Origin: Priapulus caudatus
Lineage: Eukaryota > Priapulida > Priapulimorpha > Priapulimorphida > Priapulidae
Direction of reading: 5' to 3'
Assembly (NCBI RefSeq): GCF_000485595.1
Contig: NW_014577150.1
Coordinates: 309,594 to 373,593 of the forward strand
DNA length: 64,000 nucleotides
The notes below the pieces were generated by a model. That model was not told the DNA's origin. It was given only the letters and a program-made list of their open reading frames with translations, and did no database searches. A program made the position numbers and the translations under genes. Within the stretch, counting starts at the first letter, position 1; every line of letters starts with the position of its first letter. Below are positions 35,501 to 48,706 of this stretch, in pieces.

Positions 35501-38500
35501 ATCAAGCAGGGAAACCATACAATGGGATTCCAATGAAGAGTAGCATTGATGTAACGAATAAGATCTATAATCTACCAAACATTGATGATTCTCCGATCAG
35601 TGGCCCACTGCTGCAGTCTGGCCCTTCTCCCAATAATAATAGGCCCATGATGCAAGAAGAAAGGAATGATCCAAGTGGCGGGAGAGATGCTGTGAAAATG
35701 CTGATGAAGTGCACGGAAGATCTCAAGCTAATGCTTGGGAATCGAGGTGTGTTAAAAATCGGGTTAAGTTATTAAAAGCATTGCCCCTCACTTTTGGAAT
35801 TATTATTTAAAAAGAGAAAGATGTCCTATGCTATGCAATGACAGATTCTGGTGCTGAAAGAAAACGTCATAATAAGCTGACTCGCCTTCAGTGTCAGTTT
35901 ACTGCTGTAACCAATTTGCATGTAGGTGAATGTTCTGCTGCAGGTGACAGACGTGCTGTTCAACTCGTGCAGGAGCTGGAGATGGCAGTGGGCAGACTAC
36001 CAGTTGTGATGGAGCACCGTGATGTACAAACACAGATAGATATGGCCTTGCAGCCACTGAGGAGTGAAAACTGCCAACTAAAGAGGTTAGTTTGTACAAT
36101 CTCCATCTCTGATGTTTCATACATGTATGTGGTTTGCTAAACGCTGTCAGGTGTTTTTATAAGAAAGCAGCTGGCTACAAGCATCGGTAATAATTTGGAC
36201 TGTGCAATAATAGGTTTTATTTCATTTGTGTTCAAATGTAATTCAGCCTCATCTTGTTCTCGTAGGAGAATTCGGATAATCAACCAGCAGCTGAGAGAGC
36301 GTGAGCGAGCGGAGAGGTCACATCATAACTTCGACACAACTTTTGAAAGTAAGTGTTGTGTGCCTTTAGTGCTCTGTTTCTGAAAGTGCTAAAGTCCTCA
36401 TCACCGAGACATAGGTCGTATAGAATGCAAATATTTTTTAATTATCTTTGACTACTTTATCTGTGTGTTCTTCTTGTGATGGTGTGTGGTGCAAAAGAAC
36501 AAGATTGGTGACTGTCATGATATTTCTCTTGTGTTAGTCTTAAATATCCTCAGTGCTTCTTGCTTGACTTCTTAGTAATCATCCACTTGCTATCTTGCAG
36601 TGGAACTGGAAGCTTTGAATGTACGGCTACAGATAGATCTAGAAGAGGAAAAGCAGCAGAACCAGTTTCTGCAATCAACCGTTGAAGATCTACAGAGGGA
36701 GTTGCGTGAGCTCGATATTGACAATCAAAAGCTAAAGGAAGACCTTGAGATGAGTGTAAGTATTGGGGATATGGCAACGATTACTGAATAAAAACGTGAA
36801 AGTCGAAAAAAGGGGAAATGTTCTTATGCGATCACACAGGAATAGAAGGGCCAATCACGGTAAATATCAAGAGCGGTTGTTCTATCCATATGATCACTCC
36901 ACCGACAGAGGTGGTTACACTTTACACTACCAATCTAAGGAAATGCTAAAAGTGACTTATAGTCAAAATTTCATTCCATAGAGGTGACTGCAAGCACTGG
37001 TTTGAATGTGGTAATTTTGGTGATATTTTATTGCTTACCAAATACTATAGCTCCTGTCTGCCGTCTGCGTCACGGTAAAACGGTTTTTCATGAGTGTTTC
37101 CCATGTGCAGAGCAACAGTGTAGACCTGGCGAGGCTGCAGTCAGAACTGAGCGAGGTGATGATGAAGACGGATGCAACCCGCATTCGCTTCCAGGCTCTG
37201 CAGGAACAGAATGACCTGCTGCGAACCAGAATGAAGAGGAAAGACGTAGAAGTCACTCGTATGCAGGTCTACAAGTGGTGAGTAATCACCTAATAATAAT
37301 CCTACTATAATAATCACAGTAGTAATTTCATAACGATCGTACTCGTTAATTTATCATATGTTTGATGTAAGTGATGTGACTGTGTAATGTGTTAAGTAGT
37401 TGAGATGAGAATAGAACGATACAAGTTTATATATCAGTAATTAAAGATTACTCGTAGGAGCCATCCAATTTATTTCATTTATTAGCATTGGTATGTACTA
37501 TACCACTGAAATAAAATTGTGCACTTTGTTTAAGTGTGTGTAGTAGACTTTTGGGAAAATATCTGTTAATTATAGTCACTAAAGGTTTGATTTCTTGATT
37601 GAACCTTTATTTTGCATGTAGGGAAATAGAGTACACCTTATCTGAGCTATTGAAAGAAATAGAGTGCAATGGTGCAAGTTCCTTGGAAAAACTGTACACA
37701 ATAATAAAGGCGCAATTTGAAAACAGGTGAACTATACGTATAAAGCTTGTAGTAAAAGTTGTTGGAATGTTTATAAGTATTCATAGTTAACGTTAATATA
37801 AAAAAAAAAATAATACACGGGTAAATGCAATTAAAGCTGATACCACAATGAGCCTTGACAATATTTCTGATCAGATTGCTCAATACTAACATAAACAGAC
37901 TTGGCCAAATTAAAGCCTCTTAGAGTTCACTTTCACCTTCTTCATTTCAATTCGCTCAATGATGGAAATCCTTGCAACGACGTCTAGTTCTCTATTTAAT
38001 GGCATGTAACAGTATTGGGTTGTTTGTGCACAGCGCTGCAACCGGTGGAATTAATGGCTACAGCAAGGCTCAGGATCTGTGTACTGAGCCGGGTCATGCA
38101 AGCGAGATAGACCCACCGAGGACGAGCAGCGAGCACCGTCCCAGTCATCGCCTTCCCAACGAGCCACCCAGCGGAATGACCAGCCGCGCGGCCGCTGCTG
38201 CCGACGGCTGCGACGATGCGCCTGCACAGTCCGCTACTCCCGCGGCAAGCCGCACCGCCATTTACGGCGTCGACGCCCAGGTCAGTTGTTCCTCACCGAG
38301 CGAGCGCGGCGCTAGTTCTGCTGACGCGACGCTGACGTCTTTCGCTTCCTGGAAGCACGCTGTAAACGCTAGTGCTAACCAAAGTGATGTAATCAATGGG
38401 GGAGGCGTCGGTAGCGACGAGACCGGCTGCGCGGACAAAGCTGCGAGCCTAGTCCGCGCGTTGGCGGAACCACTCGTTCCGAGCCTCATTAGCGACGTTG

Positions 38501-39219
38501 TCAATGATAGTCTTTCAAGCGGTTCGCTGACCTTTCACTCGTTGAGAATCTTGAACGGGCAGATAGTCGAGGCGTCGGCGGGCGAGCGTGCTGCTGCGCG
38601 AGCGTTGCCCGGGCGCGATCAGAGTGGCCCCGGCTCGTGTGCCGGTCTCTCGAAGAGTAACGCGGCGCAGGTAGGTTGCGCATCCGTCGAGCAGAAGGGC
38701 GCGTGTCGCGACGAGCTGGACGAGATGTTTGCCTCCTTGGTAGTCGACAAGAGCGTCAGCGGCAGGTCGTCTCAGGCTGAGTCGTCCGCTTCTCTCGGCG
38801 GCGGCGGTGCGCAGGACGGGGCGGGCGCGGCCGGCGTTCTGCCACCGGCCGCGAGCAGCAAGCGTCACATTCTGCAGAAGTTCCTGTCGGACGTGCAGAG
38901 CAGGAGCGGGGGCGTGAGGAACGGCGATGCCCAGCAGCTCACCAAGTGGCAAAGTTCGCCCGATCTCATCGGATTGGCGGGCACCAACGGCACCTACCCA
39001 GCGGAGTCGGCCGAACCAGGAAGCCCCATGCAGCGATCCTGTAGCATGCAGTATGTCAACAATAGCAATGGCTTCTGTAACAGTAAGGTCGTCTCGGAGA
39101 CCGTTTCGTCGCTGCGATCTAGCGATGATATGGAATTCTGTAAGGGTCTAGAGGAGCTGGATAGCCGTATTGCTACCTTGGAGAAGTGCTTTCAGCAGTG
39201 TCAAACTGGCTCTATGTGA
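32523..39219 (+). CDS. CCDC14: CCDC14 homologue, centriolar satellite coiled-coil protein
   Basis: In vertebrates CCDC14 sits at centriolar satellites and restrains centriole duplication. Exons: 32523-32626, 33584-33738, 34406-35746, 35944-36085, 36266-36348, 36601-36755, 37111-37277, 37622-37726 and 38034-39219 (stop 39217-39219). They total 3438 nt, 1145 codons plus stop (human about 950), with consistent phases throughout. The start follows an in-frame TGA. Family blocks: a lysine/arginine-rich N-terminus (11-31), SLDEGIERCARLLANM (66-81, like the human LDGCASLLRDIL block), AVKMLMKCTEDLKLML before residue 530, DVQTQIDMALQPLRSEN around 560-576 joined to RIRIINQQLRER across the next intron, coiled coil through exons 6-8 with the RKDVEVTRM motif near 703, and the C-terminal block SDDMEFCKGLEELDSRIATLE. 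The large third exon is low-complexity, rich in Ser, Pro, Gln and Asn. The last exon is strikingly GC-rich compared with the rest. Confidence 0.92.
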
Positions 39220-39842
39220 TTTCTACCTGCTAATCTTGAAGTCAATGAAAATGGTTACGAGGGTTGATAATCAGCTAACGAGAAACCGTTTGAATTTTTG
39301 TAGCTTTTGTGTTCACTTCAGTTGCTTTTACTGAACATCGTGTAGCGTCAGTAACTTGGCCTCTCACTGTTTATTATATCCAATGCTCTTCTAGTATTAC
39401 CTGAAGAACACATTGACCAATGTGTGATTAGCGACACATGTAATACATATTATGCGACGTGAAGTGGAAGATGCTATCATGTATAGCATGGTAAACATAT
39501 TAATTGTCTCATATTAATCCACTTTGTTTTCGTACATTCCCATCTGTAATGGTCCTCCTGGGTTTGTTTGTCTCTATTCGGTCGCTGTAGTATCATTGTC
39601 GGTCAGTGCTTCACTTGTTATAAATCAAATTTTGAGATATTGTGTAGGGTATCAGTGCAGATGATGCCTGGTTAGTCCTATTTAAGTATTGGATACATGC
39701 TCAAGTTGATGTTATATCATTACATAACATTAGCTCGTGTATAGCCAAGAAACTGATATTCTGAGATATATGCCTGAGGAGGTCACATACTTGGATGTAT
39801 ATCACATACTTGGAGGTCACACTCTCTATGGTCACTTGCAGT

Positions 39843-39846
<4 letters not shown>

Positions 39847-39877
<31 letters not shown>
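39847..39877 (+). repeat. (CA)n microsatellite
   Basis: About 15 tandem CA units. Confidence 0.95.
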
Positions 39878-39884
<7 letters not shown>

Positions 39885-40290
39885 ATGTAGAGATTGTGAC
39901 GGGATTACACAGCTGCAGCCGGTGCGGTGATGAGATTCTCGTTTACACTGCATATATAGCCTTGACATGATTAATTAAGCAACAGTGCTACCTAGACCTT
40001 TGCCACACTGCTGGTGTGAGTGTGTGTATCACAGACAGCAGCGGGAGGCCAACACTACTACTTCGTCCATTTTGTTTTTCGTTGTGTAGGTTCAGAGATG
40101 CATCGCATTCTGTTTACATCTCTGCTATCTCCTTAACACCCCCATGTTCGTTGCAAGTGCGTAGGAACAGCTGAAGGTAAAATTTCTATGGAAATCATCG
40201 TGGCGGGGAGATGGGAGGTGGTTGGACGTCATAAGGCTTATTTGCAGTCGATAAGTTGAGAGTGTTTCTGTAGCATGCATGGAGAAGTCG

Positions 40291-40293
<3 letters not shown>

Positions 40294-40339
<46 letters not shown>
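40294..40339 (+). repeat. (TA)n microsatellite
   Basis: About 23 tandem TA units. Confidence 0.95.
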
Positions 40340-40342
<3 letters not shown>

Positions 40343-40836
40343 GATTCAGAGGATTGAGAAACAGCTGTAAAGGTGGAGGCAGTCCAGTCTGAAGTTTACT
40401 AGTCTTCTATCGCAATAAGGCGTGGGCCATGCTTGTGAACATTGTGCTGTGCGAAATCACAACCAGCCATCAGCATGCAGTCTGTTTTAGTTCTCAGGAA
40501 GTTGGTCTTTCTATATTCATTATATGCAGTATAAGTACACGTGGCCTGTATAATGATTTTGGCCTTGGCTCATTTTGTATAGTTTTTTTTTTGCGGGCTG
40601 TTAGATAAAAAAAACTAGATAATGGGGATGCAGAAGAAATTGTTGATTACATAGAATATTATATTCAGGAAACAGTTCTGGTCTTAGAAATCAGTGACTG
40701 TTAATGCGCCTTTGTTATCCTTGTCATCAAGGGTCAAAAACTTCTAAAATCTAAAACTAAAAAAAACTCATCATGATACCCAACTCGTTTTTGTTTCTGC
40801 AACAGCCTGACGTGACTGTCTGTACACACTATATGA

Positions 40837-41099
40837 AGCCATCCTTAAAAAATTATATGTTTGCTGTCCTCCGACCGACCTACGAAAATAGCCGCGGCCC
40901 AAAAGTTTTTTTTTTTTACATTTTGGGTTCCTTTTTTTTACATTCATAGTTAAGACTGAAACACAAAGCATGTGTGGCAAACATGAGGACAGACTTAAAA
41001 TAACTATTATGCCTCACACAAAAAAAAACCTACCTACCTACCCACTAAAAAGATCATGGGGCGGGGGACAGCAAACATAGAATTTTTTAGAGATGGCCT
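40837..41099 (-). mobile_element. MITE with AGGCCATCCTTAAA ends, copy 2
   Basis: The same family as 25753-26060 but in the opposite orientation. It has end AGCCATCCTTAAAAAATTAT, the internal phrase GCATGTGTGGCAAACATGAG and a TACCTACCTACCCAC tract, and closes with TTAGAGATGGCCT. The right end has a one-base change (AGAGATGG instead of AAGGATGG). Confidence 0.82.
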
Positions 41100-44000
41100 G
41101 AAACGAAACGCTATTGAATACATCGCCAACTTTATTATTGTTACACTGTAGTAATTATATTATAGTCTCGAGCATTTTGCTTGGTGATGTTTTTACCCAA
41201 AAGGCAGGGATCTCAGTCAACTTTGTGATAGGGCAAGCAAGGTTGTGATACTAAGGAGAACTCACAGATGACAGCGGTGCTTGTGTTCGTCGAACACGTC
41301 GCGCACATGGTGTGACTGTCCAGTGCAAAGCGTGTTAAATCAACTTGTTCACTCAATCAATTGAGAATATATTCATATATAATATATGTTGGTGGCGTTT
41401 CCTATTTTCGAAGCAAAAGAAGGTTCGTTGCCCAAACGTGACATCGAAAAAAGTTTCATGTGATGACGTTGCATATGCATATATGCGAGCTCGGTGCACA
41501 ATATTTAAACACATGGATGAAGTGCTTGATAATATTACCAGCGAAGTAGGTCCTATGCTCTCGTTTTGTATTTTCAATTGCTGTCTAATGTGTAAAGAAA
41601 GACTTGTTCAGTGTGGGATGCATAATTCGGTATTCGCAAACTAGTACAAATTTTGTTATCTTTGGTCACCTGTAACCCAATAATTTTCATCACTCATCTC
41701 TTGATCCGTTTTTATTGAGGCGCCATGCAATTGGATTTCACACGGGACATAGAGGGTGTCCCGTGGCAGTCTACGCAAAGTTTTCTGTAATCTCCGCACT
41801 GACCAAATTTTCGTTGTCAGTACTAAATTAAATTCCCATATAGTTACATGCAACAGATATTTCTATCTTCACTTAGCAATGGTAATTGTGTGCCTAAAGT
41901 TCATGTCTTTCGTTAGCGAGGTTATCTACGCAGTAGTCGTGAATAGAGGCAGGCCAACACGACGGCAAGAATATGTGAAGCATAACAGTAGGCGACAGAC
42001 ACTTTCCACGTTTACAATCGCTGTGTAGTTGGCTTCGGTGACTAAGTTTGTAGCCATTGAATTGACGCTGCAGCGCCGCTTCCTGTGTGCATCTGTGGCG
42101 TGTAAACTGGCGAGTCACTGCAAGGAACCATGTGAATGATATTTTGTCAGATGTTCGACGGCGATCCAAAATGGGCTAGGCGGGCACATGGCGCTTTCTA
42201 CTTGTAGCTCGTTATTTGTCTATACGGCAAGCAATGAAGAAATCCTCTCTGATGTGAGTGAGCTGATGGTACCGACATGCACGTCACACACAAGCAAACA
42301 GTGCCATCTAGTGTTCCTATTGTAGAACCTCGGATGCACAGGACATATTATGAGTGCACTCAAACCGAATTGATGTCTTTCCATAGTAGTCTTAATGACC
42401 GTATTCCTACCTTTTACCGTGAGTTGTCATTCGTGTGTTATTAAACCCTCGATTGTATGCACGGGAAAGTAAATTATTTAAATGTGTTTAATGGTAATTT
42501 AACCATATTGATTCAAAATAGCATTAAATTGTTGCTTAATAAGTGTTCTTGTGTAGGCAGAAAGGTGTTATTTAACTATTGCTACGTAGCCATGTTCTCC
42601 CCGTATTGTTAAACACTACATATCACGTGATTGTTTCTCTCGTAACCTTCCACTGACCCTACAGTGAAGTACATGTCTATGCCTATTAGCCAGGAATCAT
42701 TAAGGGTCAGCTTTAGCCTTACACTGTTGATACCTACTTTTGTCGGGGTGCTTTTAGGTACCCTTCAGGTGTTTTCAGTTAAACATACTCACACACGTTA
42801 CTAGATTGTGTTCATGTGAAAGCTTACATATATTTAACTGGTGCCAACAGTTGATAGTATATTATTACCTAGTGAATATCTATAGCAAAATGATTGTGAT
42901 CCCCTTGTGCTGATGTGATGTTTTTGTGGAATAGTTGGTGCCATACCTTGCGTGGATTTAGAGTCCCACTTTAATTAACTCGATATTTCTTCATTCGTAG
43001 AAACATTTTAGAGGCGTGGATATTGCAGCCTGTATGTGCTTTCAAAATAGACACGTTTAAATTCACATAAATTGTATTGAGCTTCCAATGAGAAGACGAA
43101 AAAACTTATTATAAAACGTATTATATCTGCTTCAAAAAATAAAATTGGCAAAAATATGACTGCAAGGAATGTAGAACAACCATTTGCGATGCTCAGTCTG
43201 TAGGTATGTCATGCGTAAAATGGATAATATTACAAAAATTTCTAGTGTTCTTCTCATGAATACGTTTCATTTTAATATCTTATAGATATACTTTGGAAAA
43301 AATGTTACAGTCAACATCCCTTTCACCTAGACTACACTACAGTGTAGTGGCTTTCTTTAGCCAGAGCTTTAATGTCAATCTCTTTATCAAATTGGGAATT
43401 TAAAAATTGGGGGAATATTATTAACAGATGGTCATGCTTGATTAGGTGGATTTGTTTAATGGGTGTGGACTCTTTCTCTGGGTCATTAATATTGTGTAAA
43501 AACGTTTTTAAAAAACTGCCATATCAATGGCCATAAAAATGACATGTTGAGTAATTGTGCTAACTTTGTTGAGTCTATCTGGAATCTCAAATTTACCTCA
43601 CGAAAATTCGTACAATGTAAAGGAGAATTTAATATATCGTTAGCTATTGGTGTACCAAGTGATTTCAAGCTTTCTATATGTAATTCGTATGATGTACACG
43701 CATTTAGTCCTGCATAGCCAAACATGATTAGTAGAGTGTGTTACAACCGTTTACAATGCATGAAGACGTTTATGTACATAATGTAATAACATGGCTACAA
43801 TTGTGATGTGTACGTGCCTTGTGAAGATTGTATACGAGCTACTTCCGCCTGCATTTTTTTGTTTTTCCGCACGATTCGGAAAGCTTGGTAATTGCTTAAG
43901 TGTTAGGTGTACTTTCGTGTATTGTACTTCATTTGGTAGTTTGTCGACTGTGAGCTGGTATAATAGCTTGCTACACTTGATGCGGTTCTGGTGTGGATGT

Positions 44001-47000
44001 TGAAGCAGACATGGCAGTGAATTTGTGTAGTGACCAGTTCAGTTTTTGTTCGCAAAGACAAATCATGCAATGACGTGTAGCTTATTAATACTCATCATAT
44101 ACTGCATATGTAATTGCGTCATATAACGTTGTAGCATTCCTGTAGCATTTTATTTAGATGTCTTTATTATTATCATCAGCATTTGCTCGAGAGCAGCTAA
44201 TGAGCAGTGGCTATTGAGGTGATATGTGGTTCATTTGACAGTTGGCTATGTTGGCAGGTCTCATGGTGGTGCATGATGGAATCACATGTGAACAGAACGA
44301 ATTAATTCGGGGGTCGGGGCAATGACAATAACCGCACAAGGATGCTCATTTTATCACGGCCCTCTGGAGATTTAGTACCTACCTCAAAGTACAAGCATTT
44401 GTGCGTAGTAAAGTCATAACTCCAACCTGTTACAGACGTAGCATTCCACCTTGAGCTTCTGGTGGTGATGTAGAAACCCTGTTTTCAGGCGTTATATCGC
44501 CACGTGCTTTCTTGGCATTTAGGATTTGCGATACATTTACCACTGATAAATGCTTTGGCAGATTGCAGTGATGAATTGCTCACAGTGGCTCGAGAGTAGA
44601 GGAGGGGTATCCGGTATAAAGTACCAGTATTAGAAATTTAAAAAAAACGGTGCTCCACTGTGTTAACTAATTCACTCAAGTGCGTGTTTTTTTATCTTGC
44701 AAATTCGTTAGAGGTGTGCTGGAAAATGTGAATTTTTCCCAAAATTGCATAAAAGGTTTGTTTTCAAAGAAGAGTGAAATTTAGCCAGTTACATGTGGCC
44801 ATGGTAAAGCCTGCGCATAGTAAGAACCTTTTTTGAAAGTTGTTTGTGGGTGTGCATGAGATTTGTGATCTTGTTACATGCCACTCATACAACATCCACT
44901 ATTCCTGTGCAGGGAAACCCAGTGTTGGAGTAGTCGTATGGTGTCGGGCGTAGGAAAACTTTCCCTCCCCTTACGCGAGTATAAGGCAAATCTAATGTGT
45001 TTGACGCTGTAACGAATCTGCACTCACTGCCTGCAGACCCGTTAAACTATTCAATGGTGGAAGGGTCGTCTTGCAAGGACGATGCAAACTGTTTTTTTCC
45101 TGGTTTTCTTAACAGTAATAGGTTAAATATTACGCCTGGTCTTGCTGCTAGTGCAGTATTGTGTGTGATCACGATACTTTTCTAAGTGTATTCTTTTTGT
45201 GAATTGGTATAGTCAGAAAAAAACAAGTATAGTTTTCTGTTTGCGATAGCCGGTGCATAGACAAAGCCTCATGATGGTGAGGTTGTTCTCACATTATTCA
45301 CTGATAGCATTTATTAAAAAAACTCCTACGTTTTGCTACACGTCTGCCGTTAAGTGGGATGAACCCATGTGATTAGCAAGAGAAGGGATTAAAATGAAAA
45401 TTTCCTGTGAGTTTATAAATCTTGCCTGTTGTATATTTGCACGTACGTGTGTTCCTCTGTGGGCAACTACCATTAGCAAAGATAATTATCGGTGCAATCA
45501 ATTGTTAAATTTAAAGAATTCTGAATAAGGTTTTATTATACTACATTGTGATGCTTGTAAACGCTGTTAATGTGCGATAGATCTGTTGTGGGTGTATAGA
45601 TTGGTACTGGGGCAAGTGTTGCCATGATGGTTTGCTACATCTACCTGAAACAATTTATGAAAATTTCATCATTCTTGACATCCCTCAAAAATTGATTTTT
45701 GATGCAAGTTAACGTTCACTAAGTTGCTCCAAAAGTACTTTCTGTTGTGTAGAATGATGGAATTCGTTAGAAATATTACGTTTCAGGGTAGTAGTATTTT
45801 GTTTATTGTTGGTAGTGTTTGTTTTTCAGCGGTCTATTTGATATTTGTGAGAAAAAAATATTATGTAACAACGTCTATGTAATGACCAAAACATTTTACG
45901 CAGGGAGGTATCTCATAGGACATGTGTGATGTATTGTATATAATTTTTGTAGCCATGTCTTGAATTGTGATTGCCAAGAGCAGTGGCGTTTCTCATTCTA
46001 ATTATATGCTCCCACCCTGGTGAGAATTGCGACCGCTTGTACCCCAGTACCAGTTGACGTTTAGGTACCTACACATACGCATTTTACGTGGAATTTAATT
46101 TTCCTAAAATAGTTGATATTTTACTATTACGGAAACCTCATCTTTCAGTCTTTCGGATTTTGTGTTTAATTGCCATTCACTGTAAATGTGCCGTGGTGTT
46201 AATTCTAATTCTAATGTGTTACGTCAATGTGGATGTGATGAAGCGTTTGTACGAGATATCTTGCTTTTCTCTTAAAATTTTATAACGATTTTGTTTTGAC
46301 CAGTTGCTGTGTAGCGTTCGTTAGTAGGCTTAGAACATTTTGTGCATTTTCTCTGGTTACAAATGTTAAGTAAGCTAACTACTACATGACTTTAACTACC
46401 TTTACGATAGAGGCGCGCATATTTTTATGCAGTGGCATTCTATATGACACGGCTTTTCAGAAATTTACAGTTGTGCTGTTCAGCGCTACGAATTTTCAAC
46501 ATGCATATCATCAAGCATGCAGCTGCTTTTCATGGTAGACTAATGTGACATTTAATACATTTATATATTATGTAACTATCCAGAGCATTTCCCTTCCAAT
46601 TTTATCGTTACAGTCTGAATTTGTGCTTCGAATGTGAATTTTTTGACCCTCACGTTAATGCTAAATACTGTTTAGCCTGTGTGAACATGTAGTATTACCA
46701 TTGGATCGGTATTATTTTTAAAGATGTCACCATTTGTAAACTCAAAAACATCGAATTTCAAAATGATATCGCAAAGGCATTAGAAAAAATCGGCCAGGCA
46801 AAACAGTGAATAAACTAGTCACAATAAACACTGAAGTATGTAGCTGAGGTGCATATCCAAAGCCTTACTATAGATATCTTCTCTATTTTAGCACGTGTGC
46901 AATGGCTCCCAGTTATATACCAGTAAATACGTGCGATTATTCGTTTTCAGATGGGTTAGGTTATAATGCGGACACGTCAGCTTGGATAATACCAAGTTGA

Positions 47001-48629
47001 CATTTATATTATATGCTTGTGCACGAACCAGTGTGTAGCAGATATTTGATGGTTACAAGTGACTGTCAGTTAGCAATTGCCTTTATCAAGGTGCTAATGT
47101 TAGATTCTTGGATGGCACACTTTGCACTGCTAGTTTGCAAACTGACAAAAATTGTCTCGTTTTACTGTACAATTGATTGATCTCGATGAAGCCAAATGCA
47201 ACTTATTATTAATGTCTAGACAACAAGAGACAGCGATTATCTGCAAACTTGTGTTTTTTTAGACATGCACAGTGTGCATGTATGTGTGCGTATACTGGCA
47301 GGTAAAAATGCAGAATTAATTCCAGTTGGTTGGTCATCAGAAATATCCCCTCCTCAAACTCTCAACGGCAACATTCCCAGCATGTCACGGCCTAGGTATT
47401 AAAGAATCGATAAAAGAAACCTTGCTGTTAATGTCGTGCATACAACATTGTGTCAGATTGCCTGTTCAATTGGCAGATTGTAGTCTGCAGTTTTAGAACA
47501 GGAAGGACTCCTTCGCTGATGTGTGGCAAATGTATTTCCGCTAGTTCTTATCAGATAGCAGCTGCAGGTAACTTGCTAGCTGCTCTTCACTACAATTGTT
47601 TACTGTTGTTCATGGCTTATCACTGGTTAACTTGTCACGCACTGGTGAGATTCCAGTGCTCTCAATCGTGTGTTAGCAAATTATTTGTGCGACGACTGGT
47701 GTCATAGCATAGAGTGTTGCCATGGGGCTGTGAGTGTTGAGAGAGGTGATGAAGAGCCAATTCTCCTACGTTGCTGTCTCCTACAATCACTGAAACATAA
47801 AATTACTGAAACATTGTTATGAGACTTGAAACCTGACTGAATGATGAAAATGGATGTATATCCAAGTTCATTCAACTTTAGTCCTGTCCTAGACCAAGGT
47901 GTTTGTTATTTTCCCTTCCAACGGATTAATTATTTAAGCCAAAGTATTATCTGCTTATCTTTCAATAAGAAATTTCATTAAAGTGGATATATTAGAAGTG
48001 AAATGGTCTCCACTTGGAACGTTGGCATAAGCATGCATTAGGCTTAGCAACTGTGCTAGAGAGAGAAAATGCAAACTGGTCATTTCGTTTTTACAGTTTT
48101 TAACATCATTCACTTCTAATTTATCCAGCAAAAAACTAATACTGTAGTCATCGTGAAAAAACAATGACTGTGATGTGTTGTATTTGTAATTACTATATAT
48201 AGCCCACTTATTTTGTAGTTTTGCAATTGCACTGTGCAAAAAAATGTTAGTAATAAAAAAGTAAATATTTCTTTTATGCGAAATTGATCTTTTGTTTTAT
48301 TTTCAACTTTAGTCTTACTGTATCATCAAACTAATATTTAAGCTGAACAAGATTGTACCTTTTTGTAAATATATACATATATCTTAATTTATGAGTAAAG
48401 TTTATAAGTATGTCTCTAAAATATCCAGTATCACATTTATGTATTCGTGGTATAATGGTTTGTGATAAATATACATATACATGTAAGTATGCTTATACCT
48501 ATCCTGTGGTGGATAATTTTCACTAACTACACAATGACACCTAATAACTGGTGCAATATATAAACCAACTTCCAAGCATAAATGGAAGCTTCAGCATCTG
48601 GATCTTGCCGGCTGCTTGCTTATTCTGCT

Positions 48630-48635
48630 TTTATT
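48630..48635 (-). terminator. Polyadenylation signal of the NME8-like gene
   Basis: AATAAA on the minus strand, about 70 bases after the stop codon at 48707. Confidence 0.6.
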
Positions 48636-48706
48636 GCTCATCTTTCACTGTTGCAGCCTTGCTGGTGTTGCTGCTAGTTGGCTGCATATTCGCCGCAGGT
48701 TGTCGT

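Larger units (their letters stand above)
39220..48629. other. 9.4-kb region without recognised genes between convergent genes
   Basis: Only short unconvincing frames occur, and far fewer repeats than elsewhere in the window: a CA repeat (39847-39877), a TA repeat (40294-40339) and one MITE (40837-41099). Part of it must be 3' UTR of CCDC14, whose cleavage site I could not fix: an ATTAAA lies at about 42440 and an AATAAA near 43139. The remainder is unique-looking AT-rich sequence. Confidence 0.5.
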